64,000 nt of DNA from NCBI RefSeq assembly GCF_019048865.1, contig NZ_CP077604.1:4340001-4404000 (forward strand), written 5' to 3'. The stretch's first letter is position 1. The number at the start of each line of letters is the position of its first letter. Below, piece by piece: positions 31,122 through 39,657 of the stretch. Under the pieces are notes generated by a model, which saw only the letters and a program-made list of their open reading frames with translations, was not told the origin of the DNA and did no database searches. This DNA is from Aquihabitans sp. G128. Lineage in GTDB: Bacteria; Actinomycetota; Acidimicrobiia; Acidimicrobiales; Iamiaceae. The position numbers were made by a program, and so were the translations under genes.

Positions 31122-31523
31122 ATGTCGTCGACCAGCAGCCGTGACCCGCTCGCCATCCTCGCCGGGGGCATCCGCTTCGCTTCGGGCGTGTCGTTCCTCG
31201 TGGCGCCGGAGGCCGCCAACAAGCTGTGGGGGGCCGACCCCGACGACGTCGGCCCGACCGCCTCGCTGCTGCTCCGCTCGATGGGCTACCGCGACGCCCT
31301 GGTGGGCGGCATGCTCCTGCGCGCCGGTCTCACCGGCGACGCCAACACCGCCGGCTGGTTCCTCGCCAGCGGCGGCGCCGACCTGGCCGACCTCGTCGGC
31401 GGCATCGCCAACCACGACCGCATGACCGCCAAGGCCAAGCAGATCGGCCTCGGCGGCGCCATCGTCGGCGTGGCCGTCGGCCTGCTCGGCGCCGCCAATG
31501 CCCGCCGTCGCGCCGCCCGCTGA
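31122..31523 (+). CDS. DUF4267-like small membrane protein
   Basis: Protein of 133 residues with about four short hydrophobic helices: LAILAGGIRFASGVSFLVAP, SLLLRSMGYRDALVGGMLL, GWFLASGGADLADLVGGIA and GLGGAIVGVAVGLLGAA. The pattern of a small four-helix protein with an RDALVG motif matches DUF4267-type proteins, whose role is unknown. The triple repeat lies directly upstream. Confidence 0.72.
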   Translation: MSSTSSRDPLAILAGGIRFASGVSFLVAPEAANKLWGADPDDVGPTASLLLRSMGYRDALVGGMLLRAGLTGDANTAGWFLASGGADLADLVGGIANHDRMTAKAKQIGLGGAIVGVAVGLLGAANARRRAAR

Positions 31524-31695
31524 GGACCCACCCGCCGAGGCCCACCCGCTCCGCTGGGGCGCACCCGCCTCAGCCGCCTGTCGGCGATCGCCGTCGCCCA
31601 GGGTCGGCCAGCGACCTCTGGCGACAGGAACCCGGTCCGCCGGCGACGGGAACGCAGCCCGCGGGGCGTCGAGCCCGTCAGCCGTGGGCGTCAGC

Positions 31696-32466
31696 TCAGC
31701 CGGCCGGCGTGAGGTTCCCCTCGTCGTCGCAGGTGAAGCCCTCGGCCTCGAGCACCTCGGGCGCCGGGCACTCCTCGACCTGGCCGCCCTGGGCGCCCGG
31801 GATGGGGGTGAGGTTCCCCTCGCTGTCGCAGGTGTAGCCCTCGGCCTCGAGGGTCTCGGGGGCCGGGCACTCGTCGACCTTCAGGCCGGTGGTGGTCGTG
31901 ACCGCCGGCTCGGTGGTGCCCGAGCCCTCGTCGACCGGGGTGAGGTTGCCTTCGCTGTCGCAGGTGTAGCCCTCGGCTTCGAGCGTCTCGGGGGCCGGGC
32001 ACTCCTTGGCGGTGCCACAGGTCGAGCCGTACGACGTCTCGAGCTGGGCGAAGGCCGACGCCAGCTCGGCTTCGCTCGGCGCTCCCGTGGCGTCCTCGGT
32101 GACCTGGAAGCTGAGCTTGCCGAGGGTCGCGAGGGCGGTGCCCAGGTCGGCGTCGGCCCCGCCGTCGAGGTCCTCCAGGGTGGCGATGGCCTTGGCCCAC
32201 TCGGCATCCGCGGCCACCTGGCCGTCGTGCTCACCGGTGGCGATCGGCTCCAGCGAGCCGTAGAGGTCCAGCACCGCGGTGTACGGCTCGCACACGGCCT
32301 CGGGGTCGGCCGGCGCCGTCGTGGTCGTCGCCTTCGGCGCCGTGGAGGTGGTGGCGGCCTTGGCCTTGGTGGTCGTGGTCTCGGCGGCACCGTCGGAGCT
32401 GCTGCTGCCGCAGGCCGCCAGGAGCAGCGCCAGGGCCGCGACGGGCACGAGGATCGAACGACGCAT
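31696..32466 (-). CDS. Lipoprotein with three C-terminal cysteine repeats
   Basis: Exported lipoprotein of 256 residues: signal peptide and lipobox LAAC at residue 19, a Thr-rich linker, a helical domain (residues 55-150), then three near-identical 23-residue repeats at 155-177, 199-221 and 232-254. Each repeat begins with the unit ECPAPETLEAEG followed by YTCDSEG (slightly varied in the third) and carries two cysteines, probably one disulfide per repeat. GGAG lies 8 nt before ATG 32466. Surface binding is a guess. Confidence 0.82.
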   Translation of the reverse strand: MRRSILVPVAALALLLAACGSSSSDGAAETTTTKAKAATTSTAPKATTTTAPADPEAVCEPYTAVLDLYGSLEPIATGEHDGQVAADAEWAKAIATLEDLDGGADADLGTALATLGKLSFQVTEDATGAPSEAELASAFAQLETSYGSTCGTAKECPAPETLEAEGYTCDSEGNLTPVDEGSGTTEPAVTTTTGLKVDECPAPETLEAEGYTCDSEGNLTPIPGAQGGQVEECPAPEVLEAEGFTCDDEGNLTPAG

Positions 32467-32606
32467 GGCGGGAGCTCCTGCGGTTGAGGTGGTCGGGCGA
32501 GCGTAGCGGTGGCCCGGTGGAGCCCGAGGCCCATCCAGGCCGCGATGCCGGTAGCGTCGGCCCGGCACGACGCCGGTGCCCGCCGCGTCGGCACCGGGAG
32601 GCAACC

Positions 32607-32957
32607 ATGGCCGAAGCACCCGTCGTCGAACCGCCCGCCGCGCGGACCGAGCCGGTCGAGCCGGAGCAGCCGGTCGACCCCGTCGCCCTGCCCGAGCTCA
32701 CCGACGACGAGCTCACCGCCTTCGCCCTCGCCACCGACCGCACCGACGTCGCCGGCGACGAGGCCATCAGCTACTGGGACGTCGTCGCCCCACGCGACCT
32801 GGGGCTGCTGCCGGGCTGGTACATGCCCAGCCCCAGCGCCGGGACCCGCCGCCTGGTCGGCTGGCGCCGCCGGGTGGTGTTCCTGGTGACCGGCTCGATC
32901 GTGGTGATCAACGCCGTCGGCCTCTGCATCACCTACGGCCACGTCACCCTCGGCTGA
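32607..32957 (+). CDS. Small single-helix membrane protein
   Basis: Protein of 116 residues starting at ATG 32607 with GGGAGG 5 nt upstream. The N-terminus is acidic and Pro-rich (PVVEPPAARTEPVEPEQPVD), then a helical stretch (LTDDELTAFALATDRTDVAG), a WDVVAPRDLGLLPGWYMPSP turn, and a C-terminal transmembrane helix (VVFLVTGSIVVINAVGLCI). The family resembles short actinobacterial membrane proteins of unknown role. Confidence 0.72.
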   Translation: MAEAPVVEPPAARTEPVEPEQPVDPVALPELTDDELTAFALATDRTDVAGDEAISYWDVVAPRDLGLLPGWYMPSPSAGTRRLVGWRRRVVFLVTGSIVVINAVGLCITYGHVTLG

Positions 32958-33068
32958 GCCGCCGCTCGGCTGAGCCGCCGCTCGCTGCGGCGGGGCGCGG
33001 TGGAAGGCGCCGGCGCGCCCGCTAGGAACGTCGGGCACCGCACCCCACCCCACCTCCCGGAGCACACC

Positions 33069-34026
33069 ATGAGCGAGATCGCCCACCGACGCCTCGGCAC
33101 CTCCGGGTTGGTGGTCTCCACCGTGGGCCTCGGCGCCAACAACTTCGGCATGCGGCTCGACCGCAAGGCCAGCGCCGAGGTCATCCATGCCGCGGTCGAC
33201 GCCGGCATCACCCTCATCGACACCTCCGACTCCTACAGCGACTCCGAGGACTTCCTGGGCGAGGCCCTCGAGGGCAAGCGGGACCAGGTGGTGCTGGCCA
33301 CCAAGTTCGGCTCGGCCCTGCGCGACGGACGCAACGGACCCGACTGGGGCGCTCGCGGGTCGCGCCGCTACATCCGCACCGCCGTCGAGAGCTCGCTGCG
33401 CCGCCTGCGCACCGACCGCATCGACCTCTACCAGCTCCACTTCCCCGACGCCGCCACGCCGATGGCCGAGACCCTCGCCGCCCTCACCGAGCTGGTGCAC
33501 GAGGGCAAGGTCCTCTACGTGGGCTCCAGCAACCTCAAGCCCTGGCAGGTGGCCGACGCCGAGTGGCTGGCCCGGGACCTCGGCCTCGAGCGGTTCGTCA
33601 GCGCCCAGAACGAGTACAGCCTCCTCGACCGCCGGGTGGAGGCCGAGCTGGTGCCGGCGCTGGAGCACTACGGCATCGGCCTGCTGCCGTACTTCCCGTT
33701 GGCCAGCGGCCTGCTGACCGGCAAGTACAAGCGGGGCGAGGTCGCCGCCGAGGGCACCCGCGTGGCGGCCTGGGGCATGCAGGCCGCGCTCACCGACGCC
33801 AAGTTCGACGTGGTCGAGGGCCTCGAGGCCTACGCCGCCGAGCGAGGCATCACCCTGCTCGACGTGGCGTTCGGCGCGCTGGCCGCCCAGCCGGCGGTCG
33901 CCTCGGTCATCGCCGGTGCCACCAGCCCCGCGCAGGTCCAGGCCAACGTGGCCGCCGGCGTGGCAGCCCACCACCGAGGACCTCGAAGCCCTCGACGCCA
34001 TCGCCCCGTCGAAGCGCCCCGCCTGA
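33069..34026 (+). CDS. Aldo/keto reductase, apparent frameshift near 33959
   Basis: NADPH-dependent oxidoreductase of about 318 residues, TIM barrel. Asp in the DTSDSYSDSE motif, Lys in VLATKFGS and His in LYQLHFPDA give the AKR tetrad with the preceding Tyr. C-terminal phosphate-binding residues lie in GATSPAQVQANVAAG. After that the frame breaks: the reading continues with an atypical Arg-rich tail to 34037, whereas the +1 frame gives WQPTTEDLEALDAIAPSKRP and a stop at 34024-34026, the expected ending. One extra base (or two missing) near 33959 explains it. Substrate unknown. Confidence 0.85.
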
Positions 34027-34112
34027 GCCCCGTCTGAGCCCCGTGGGCGAGGCACCCAACAGGGGGGGGCCTGCCTTGCGAGCCGGCCCTCGGGGCGGGA
34101 GGATCACCGGTC

Positions 34113-34964
34113 TTGAACTGGCCGACCTGGAACGAGGCCGCGATCGCCGCGGTGCTGAGCATCGTGCTCGCGCAGGTGGCCAAGCGCCGCTCGGGCAAGG
34201 TCTGGGGCGCCATCGGCCCGGCTGCCACCGAGTTCGCCCTGATCTCCGGGCTGTACTCCGTGTGGCGCGTGGCCCGGCAGCTGCCGCTGGCCCAGGACGA
34301 GGGCGCCATCGAGCGGGCCCACCAGATCGTGCGAGCCGAACGGTGGCTGCACCTGCCGACCGAGCTGTCCATGCAGCACTTCGTCCTCCGCCACGACGTG
34401 CTGGCCCGCTGGACGAACACGTACTACGCCACCGTCCACGTCCCGGCGCTGCTCGCCTTCCTCGTGTGGCTCTACGTCCGCCACCGCGACCACTTCCCCC
34501 GCTGGCGCAACGGGCTGGTGATCCTCACCGGCTTCTGCCTCGTGATCCGCTTCGTCCGGGTGGCCCCGCCCCGGTTCCTGCCGGGCTACGTCGACCTGTC
34601 CACCCGCTACGGCATGAACATCTACGGCCCCGTCGGCACCGGCGTGTCGGACCAGTTCGCCGCCATGCCGTCGATCCACGTCGGCTGGGCGGCGGTGGTG
34701 TCCTTCGGCATCGTGGCCGCCAGCCCGAGCCGCTTCCGGTGGCTGGCCCTCTTCCACGTGGTGGCCACCATGTTCGTGGTCATGGCCAGCGGCAACCACT
34801 GGTGGCTCGACGGCCTCGTCGCCATCGCCCTCCTCGGCGTCGGCCTCCTCATGGACACCGCCGGCCGTCGCCTCGCCGCCCGCTGGCGCACCACCAAGGC
34901 CGAGGGCGACGACCCCGGCCCCGGCACCACCACCGGCGCCGACCCCGAGCTCGCCACCGCCTGA
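34113..34964 (+). CDS. PAP2 family phosphatase / inositolphosphotransferase-like
   Basis: Integral membrane enzyme of 283 residues with about six helices. The three PAP2 signature blocks are present: RFVRVAPPRFLPGY near residue 150, AAMPSIHVGWA near residue 187 and SGNHWWLDG near residue 228. This is the PAP2_3 (Aur1/Ipt1-like) branch, which removes or transfers phosphoryl-alcohol groups from lipids. The start is TTG 34113, with GGGAGGA about 9 nt upstream; GTG alternatives are further in. Lipid remodelling or phosphatidate phosphatase activity is the expected role. Confidence 0.87.
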   Translation: MNWPTWNEAAIAAVLSIVLAQVAKRRSGKVWGAIGPAATEFALISGLYSVWRVARQLPLAQDEGAIERAHQIVRAERWLHLPTELSMQHFVLRHDVLARWTNTYYATVHVPALLAFLVWLYVRHRDHFPRWRNGLVILTGFCLVIRFVRVAPPRFLPGYVDLSTRYGMNIYGPVGTGVSDQFAAMPSIHVGWAAVVSFGIVAASPSRFRWLALFHVVATMFVVMASGNHWWLDGLVAIALLGVGLLMDTAGRRLAARWRTTKAEGDDPGPGTTTGADPELATA

Positions 34965-35043
34965 CCTGGGGTCGGACCCCGAGACGCCGCACCGTCCCGA
35001 CGGTCGTCGGATCGACGAGGCGGGGCGCGACGGTCGACGTCGG

Positions 35044-35313
35044 TCAGCCGGCGAAGAGGCCGACCACGGTGAAGGCGAGGACGGTGGCGCCGAGGATGCG
35101 GCGCCAGGGGTTGACGCCGCGCACGATCTCGTCGATCGCCCACACGACGAGGGCGGCGACACCGACCCACCGCACGACGTCGCCGGCGGTGCCGGCCGGG
35201 TCGAGCACCTTGCGCACCACGAGCGTCGCCAGCCAGATGCCCAGGGCCACGTTGGGCCACTGGGCGATGGTCCACCCGCCGGTCTCTCGGTTGCGGAACA
35301 GCCAGGCGATCAC
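35044..35313 (-). CDS. Small three-helix membrane protein
   Basis: Protein of 89 residues with start GTG 35313 (MIAWLFRNRETGGWTIAQWP). Three hydrophobic helices follow (NVALGIWLATLVVRKVL, RWVGVAALVVWAIDEI, RRILGATVLAFTVVGLFAG). No known domain. Typical of the small conserved membrane proteins of actinobacteria. It is convergent with the PAP2 gene and 77 bp after the metallo-hydrolase start region on the same strand. Confidence 0.72.
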   Translation of the reverse strand: MIAWLFRNRETGGWTIAQWPNVALGIWLATLVVRKVLDPAGTAGDVVRWVGVAALVVWAIDEIVRGVNPWRRILGATVLAFTVVGLFAG

Positions 35314-35390
35314 CGCGCCTGCCTACCCGTCGCCGGCTCGCCCGCCCGCATCGCCCCGAGCGGCACCGACGGCAGCAGCACGAGCCGGGC

Positions 35391-36353
35391 TCAGGAGGCG
35401 CAGCAGACGTGGGTGGTGAGCGGGCCGCCGTTCCAGGTGAGGGCGTCGCCGAAGGCGGCCACGATGTCGAAGGGGCGCTGCTCGGCATCGGCGTAGGCGC
35501 GGTGGAGGTTGAGCAGGAGGCGCTCGGCGTCGAGCCAGTCGGCGAACGGGCCGAGGTCGGTGCGGCGGGCGGCGTCGAGCGGGCCGAGGCCGTCGCGGCG
35601 ACCGTTGGCCGCGGTGGCCAGGACGAAGCGGTAGTAGCGCTCGTGCTGGCCCAGCACGTCGGCCAGCGTCGAGGCGGTGACCAGCGGCCCGTGGCCGGGG
35701 ACCAGGTGGTCGGGCTCGAACGTCGCGAGCCAGTCGAGCGATCGCAGCGCACCGTCGACCGAGCCCGCCATCACCAGCGGCGTGAGGCCCGAGAACACGA
35801 GGTCGCCGGTGAACAGCACCCGCTCGTCGGGCAGCCACGCCACGAGGTCACCGGTGGTGTGGGCGGCGTAGCCGGGGTGGACGAGGTCGATGCGCCGGGT
35901 GCCGGTGTGGACGGTGAGGTCGGACCGGGTGGTGATGGTGGGGGCGCGGCGGGTGACGGCGCCCCAGTCGGGCACCGGCGCCCAGAGGGGTGGGCAGCCG
36001 TCGATGACCGGGTCGACCAGGAGCTGGGCCCGCATGCGCTCGTGGCCGATCAGCGCGGTGGTGGCGGGCAGGAGCGAGTTGCCGTAGGTGTGGTCGCCGT
36101 GCTCGTGGGTGTTGGCGGCGACGGTGATCGGGGCGCCGTCGGTGGCGTCGCGCACGGCGTCGAGGAAGCGGCGGGTGCGGGCCGCGGTGGCGCAGGTGTC
36201 GATCACCACGGTGCCGTCGTCGCCGGTGACGGCCCCGGCGTTGTTCACCCACCAGGAGCCGTCGGGTTGGATCCAGGCGAAGACGCCGTCGACCACCTCG
36301 TGGAGCGCGCCGGCGTCCACCGTCGCATCGACCTCGTGCGCGTGCTCGTCCAT
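35391..36353 (-). CDS. MBL-fold metallo-hydrolase
   Basis: Zinc hydrolase of 320 residues. The metal motif THEHGDH lies near residue 90, followed by HTTGDLVAWLPDERVLFTGD (third ligand region) and LVPGHGPLV near residue 220. A 90-residue tail (LGQHERYYRFVLATAA) forms a helical extension seen in the SoxH-like group. ATG 36353 has an AGGGGG stretch a few nt upstream. Substrate cannot be named; the group includes lactonases and quinoprotein-relay proteins. Confidence 0.88.
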   Translation of the reverse strand: MDEHAHEVDATVDAGALHEVVDGVFAWIQPDGSWWVNNAGAVTGDDGTVVIDTCATAARTRRFLDAVRDATDGAPITVAANTHEHGDHTYGNSLLPATTALIGHERMRAQLLVDPVIDGCPPLWAPVPDWGAVTRRAPTITTRSDLTVHTGTRRIDLVHPGYAAHTTGDLVAWLPDERVLFTGDLVFSGLTPLVMAGSVDGALRSLDWLATFEPDHLVPGHGPLVTASTLADVLGQHERYYRFVLATAANGRRDGLGPLDAARRTDLGPFADWLDAERLLLNLHRAYADAEQRPFDIVAAFGDALTWNGGPLTTHVCCAS

Positions 36354-36545
36354 GGCGCCCCCTGCGGTCCGCGCTGCCGGGCGGGCAGCGTCGGCATCGT
36401 AGGGACGGCGTCCTCGCCGTGCCGGGCAGCAGCAGGTGGATCGGACATCTCGGTCAGCTCCCGGCTCGCCCGGCCGCCAGGCGGTAGACCGTGCGCCAGC
36501 GGGCGCGCCACCACCGGTGGACCGACGACGAGACGGAGCAAGCCA

Positions 36546-36968
36546 ATGGCCGAGGAGCCCATCAGCAGCGGGAGCGGCACCGAGGAGGACCCCTGGGTCC
36601 TGAAGACGCCACCGGGCAGCTCGAGCTACACGCTGCACCGCGGCAGCCGAGACGGGGTCGACGCCCTGGTGTGCACGGTCGGCAAGACGGTGCTCTTCTA
36701 CGACGCCCGCTGCATCGACGACCTCCACGCCATGCTGGTCGAGCGGGGCGACTGGGTGGAGCTGGGCTCGGCCGACGAGCAGAAGCCGGCCAAGGACGGC
36801 ACCGTCGAGGCGTGGGGCCGCTCGTCCGACAACCCGGTCGGCGGCTGGTACGGCCTCAAGAAGGGCCTGCGCGGCCGCTTCGGCATGTACGTCCCGCCGC
36901 TGCTCGAGCACCTCGGCCTGGCCGAGCTCGAGCACCACGCCCGCGGCAACCGCATGCGAGCCCGCTGA
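36546..36968 (+). CDS. DUF6855-like hypothetical protein
   Basis: Soluble protein of 140 residues starting MAEEPISSGSGTEEDPWVLK. The stretch TPPGSSSYTLHRGSRDGVDA with TVGKTVLFYDARCIDDLHAM is, as I recall it, the mark of a widespread actinobacterial family (DUF6855). The C-terminal part (SSDNPVGGWYGLKKGLRGRF) is Gly/Arg-rich and ends in a helix. Function unknown, probably cytoplasmic and small-molecule binding. Confidence 0.8.
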   Translation: MAEEPISSGSGTEEDPWVLKTPPGSSSYTLHRGSRDGVDALVCTVGKTVLFYDARCIDDLHAMLVERGDWVELGSADEQKPAKDGTVEAWGRSSDNPVGGWYGLKKGLRGRFGMYVPPLLEHLGLAELEHHARGNRMRAR

Positions 36969-37059
36969 CCGCTCGGTCCACGAACCGGGCCCGGACGCGG
37001 AACGTCCCGCCCGCTCCGAGGAGCAGGCGGGACGCCCGAGCGCGGTCGCGGGGCGGTCG

Positions 37060-37215
37060 CTAGGCGCGCTTGTTGAAGATGGACACGCCTCCGGGGCCGA
37101 TGAGGCACCCGACGACGATGAGGACGATGCCGAAGATGATCTGGCCTTGCAGGAGCTGCACTATCCCGATGATGACGACGATGGCTGCGATGATCCAGAG
37201 GAGCGTTGCGTTCAT
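37060..37215 (-). CDS. GPGG-motif small transmembrane protein
   Basis: 51-residue membrane protein with a single start ATG 37215 and two closely spaced hydrophobic segments (LLWIIAAIVVIIGIVQLL and IIFGIVLIVVGCLIGPGG), ending VSIFNKRA. The GPGG turn is the defining mark of this actinobacterial family. Role unknown. Confidence 0.85.
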   Translation of the reverse strand: MNATLLWIIAAIVVIIGIVQLLQGQIIFGIVLIVVGCLIGPGGVSIFNKRA

Positions 37216-37400
37216 GTCGCCCACGTACCCGACCCCGGTGCCCTGAGTCACGGCTGGTGAGGAGCCGCAGGTCAGCGGCTCGCACATCACCCTCGCGGGT
37301 TACCCGATCGTGGGGATGCCGGTCGGGTCCGGCACCGACGCAAGGTCCGCCGTCGAGCAGCTCCGACCGGTTCGGGCGGACGGCGGGCAGGATGGCGGCC

Positions 37401-38474
37401 ATGACCGCCGACCCCGCCCCCGAACCGGCCGCCGAGCCCGGGTCGGCTGCGGCGGCCGGGCCGGCTGCGGCGGCCGGGCCGGCGGTGCCGGCTGCACCGA
37501 CGGGGCGGGCGATCCCGTTCGCCGAGCTGTCGCAGCCGCACGACTCGGCGGGGTCGGAGAGCACGCTCACCGTGCTGATCGCGCTCGGAGCGAACGTGCT
37601 GGTGGCGCTGGCCAAGTCGGCCGCGGCGGTGATCACCGGGTCGGCGTCGATGGTGGCCGAGGGCGCGCACTCGTGGGCCGACGCCGGCAACGAGGTCTTC
37701 CTCCTCATCGCCGACAAGCGCGGCCGCCGTGGCCCCGACCCGACCCACCCGTTCGGCCACGGGCGCGAGGCCTACGTTTGGTCGCTGTTCGCTGCGCTCG
37801 GCCTGTTCGTGGCGGGCGCTGCGGTGTCGGTCACCCACGGCGTGCAGGAGCTCATCAACCCCGAGCCGGCCAGCGACTTCGTCGTCGGCTACGTGGTGCT
37901 GGTGGTCTCGTTCCTGCTCGAGGGCTTCTCGTTCCTGCAGTCCATCCGCCAGGCCCGGCCCGAGGCCGAGTCCATGGACCGCGACCTCATCGAGCACGTG
38001 ATGCGCACGTCGGACCCGACGCTGCGGGCCGTGTTCGCCGAGGATGCGGCGGCCCTCACCGGGCTGGTGATCGCCGGCGGGGCGCTGGCTCTGCACGAGA
38101 TCACCGGCTCGTCGGTGCCCGACGCGATCGGCTCGATCCTGGTCGGCCTCCTGCTGGCCGTGGTGGCCGTGGTGCTGATCGACCAGAACCGCCGCTTCCT
38201 CGTAGGCCAGGAGGCCGACCCCCGCGTCCGCCAGGCCGTGATCGCCGAGCTCACCGCCGACCCCGAGGTGTCGCGCGTGACCTACCTCCGCCTCGAGTTC
38301 GTCGGCCCCCGCCTGCTCACGGTCATCGGCGACGTCGACCTCACCGGCGAGGACACCGAGACCCACGTCGCCCTCCGCCTCCGTGCCCTCGAGGCCCGCC
38401 TCGACGCGTCCCCCGCCGTCGCCGGCTCCGTCTTGAGCCTCAGCGCCCCCGACGAGCCCAGCCTCCAAGCCTGA
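37401..38474 (+). CDS. Cation diffusion facilitator (CDF) family transporter
   Basis: Metal exporter of 357 residues. After an Ala/Pro-rich N-terminus of about 45 residues, six helices carry the usual metal-site residues: EGAHSWADAGNE near residue 95 and HVMRTSDPTLRAVFAEDAAA near residue 205, then HEITGSSVPDAIGSILVG in the last helices. The cytoplasmic C-terminal domain has RQAVIAELTADPEVSRV and the ending VLSLSAPDEPSLQA. CDF proteins expel Zn, Fe, Co or Mn. ATG 37401 with CAGG upstream is preferred to ATG 37392. Confidence 0.88.
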   Translation: MTADPAPEPAAEPGSAAAAGPAAAAGPAVPAAPTGRAIPFAELSQPHDSAGSESTLTVLIALGANVLVALAKSAAAVITGSASMVAEGAHSWADAGNEVFLLIADKRGRRGPDPTHPFGHGREAYVWSLFAALGLFVAGAAVSVTHGVQELINPEPASDFVVGYVVLVVSFLLEGFSFLQSIRQARPEAESMDRDLIEHVMRTSDPTLRAVFAEDAAALTGLVIAGGALALHEITGSSVPDAIGSILVGLLLAVVAVVLIDQNRRFLVGQEADPRVRQAVIAELTADPEVSRVTYLRLEFVGPRLLTVIGDVDLTGEDTETHVALRLRALEARLDASPAVAGSVLSLSAPDEPSLQA

Positions 38475-38521
38475 CCTTTTGTGGTCTGCCGGCCGGTCCG
38501 GGTCGGCGGTGGCTGGGCCGG

Positions 38522-38553
38522 AAGGCTCGTGCGCAAACCGGTTCTCATCGCGG
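38522..38553. repeat. 32-bp flanking repeat, left copy
   Basis: Begins AAGGCTCGTGCGCAAACCGG and matches the copy at 39562-39593 except one A/T. It is the left part of a hairpin with 11-bp arms (38527-38537 and 38555-38565). Confidence 0.9.
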
Positions 38554-38565
38554 CTTTGCGCACGA
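38527..38565 (+). terminator. Hairpin H4
   Basis: Perfect arms TCGTGCGCAAA and TTTGCGCACGA around a 17-nt loop CCGGTTCTCATCGCGGC. It follows the CDF gene by 52 bp and precedes the AbiEi-like gene; a terminator for the former is plausible. Confidence 0.65.
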
Positions 38566-38618
38566 CCCTTGCGGTCGGACCCGAGTTCTGTCAGACCCTC
38601 GCGGGAGCCTGGGGGGTC

Positions 38619-39542
38619 ATGGACGCAATCGACCTCGCCATCGTCGACCTCGCCAGCCGGCAGAAGGGCTTGGTGACGAGGGTGCAGGCCATCGGCCTCG
38701 GCCTCTCCAGGGAACGCATCGAGAACCGCCTGCGCGCCGGTCGCTGGGTGCGAATGGGGCGTGGTGTCTATCGGCTCGCAGGTTCCCCAGAGACCTGGGA
38801 GCAGCGAGCGCTCGCCGGGTGCTTCGCTGGCCCGGCAGGCGCCTGCGCCTCCCACCTCACGGCGGCAGCGCTCGCTGGGCTCGGGGTGTCGCCGCCGCCG
38901 GTGCCGCACCTCACCGTCGAGCGGGACCGATCGGCCCGCAGCCCTCTGGCCGTCGTTCATCGAGCCCTTCTCAGCCCCGAAGATCGGGTCATCCTCCGGG
39001 GCGTGCCGGCCACCTCGGTGCCTCGAACGCTGGTCGACTGTGCATCCCTGCTGGGGCCGAACCGGCTGCAGCGCTTGGTGGACGAGGCGGTCCACCGGCG
39101 CTTGGCGCTGCCCCACCAGGTCGACCGGGTGTGGGATGCGGTGCGCACCGCACCGGGTCGTCCCGGCGAGGGTCGGCTTCGGGCAGCGCTCGAGCCGTGG
39201 CAGGGGCCGATCCTGCCGGGGAGCCCGCCGGAGGCCCGCCTCCGCCGTCAGCTGGTCCAGTGGGGCTTCCCCGAGCCCGACCTCCAGATCCGGGTCCGTG
39301 ACGAGACCGGGACGGTGATCGGTCGCATCGACGTTGGCTGGTGCGGCCGACTGGTGGGCATCGAGTACGACTCGGACGCCTTCCACGGCCCGTCTCGGTG
39401 GGCCAGCGACGAGGCCCGCCACCACGCCATCGAGCAGCTCGGCTGGCGACTGCTCCGCGCCGACAAGGTCGACCTCAGGCCGGGTCACCCCCGCCTGCGG
39501 GATGCGCTCGAACGGGCGTGGCGGTCGACGTCGGCGGCCTGA
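38619..39542 (+). CDS. AbiEi-like / DUF559 domain protein flanked by hairpin repeats
   Basis: Protein of 307 residues in two parts. The first 80 residues (RQKGLVTRVQAIGLGLSRER, RWVRMGRGVYRLAG) match the winged-helix antitoxin domain of AbiEi (type IV toxin-antitoxin and phage abortive-infection proteins). The C-terminal 90 residues (GSPPEARLRRQLVQWGFPEP, then GRIDVGWCGRLVGIEYDSDA) match DUF559, a Vsr/PD-(D/E)xK nuclease-like domain. No AbiEii toxin is adjacent. The gene is bracketed by two copies of a 32-bp repeat that form hairpins. Such genes are common in actinobacteria; a nuclease or DNA-binding role tied to these repeats is possible. Confidence 0.82.
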   Translation: MDAIDLAIVDLASRQKGLVTRVQAIGLGLSRERIENRLRAGRWVRMGRGVYRLAGSPETWEQRALAGCFAGPAGACASHLTAAALAGLGVSPPPVPHLTVERDRSARSPLAVVHRALLSPEDRVILRGVPATSVPRTLVDCASLLGPNRLQRLVDEAVHRRLALPHQVDRVWDAVRTAPGRPGEGRLRAALEPWQGPILPGSPPEARLRRQLVQWGFPEPDLQIRVRDETGTVIGRIDVGWCGRLVGIEYDSDAFHGPSRWASDEARHHAIEQLGWRLLRADKVDLRPGHPRLRDALERAWRSTSAA

Positions 39543-39561
39543 CCTTCCGGCACTCCCTGGC

Positions 39562-39593
39562 AAGGCTCGTGCGCAAACCGGTTCTCTTCGCGG
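39562..39593. repeat. 32-bp flanking repeat, right copy
   Basis: Copy of the repeat at 38522 with one mismatch, 1040 bp away, on the far side of the AbiEi-like gene. Confidence 0.9.
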
Positions 39594-39603
39594 TCCTGCG
39601 CAC
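39569..39603. terminator. Hairpin H5 between convergent genes
   Basis: Arms GTGCGCA (39569-39575) and TGCGCAC (39597-39603); shorter than H4 but with the same loop start AACCGGTTCTC. Lies between convergent genes ending at 39542 and 39658. Confidence 0.55.
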
Positions 39604-39657
39604 ACACCTCGAGACGGTCGGCCTCTCGGCTTGCAGCGCGCAGCGGGTCGAGCTTGG

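Noticed and set aside
27401..31222. Very long minus-strand open frame across 27.4-31.2 kb
   Set aside because: It is a high-GC mirror of the plus-strand genes: composition is Arg/Gly/His-rich without domains, and well-supported genes lie on the other strand.
38619..39542. A complete AbiE toxin-antitoxin pair
   Set aside because: No AbiEii-type nucleotidyltransferase gene is adjacent; neighbours are a CDF transporter and an SRPBCC protein.
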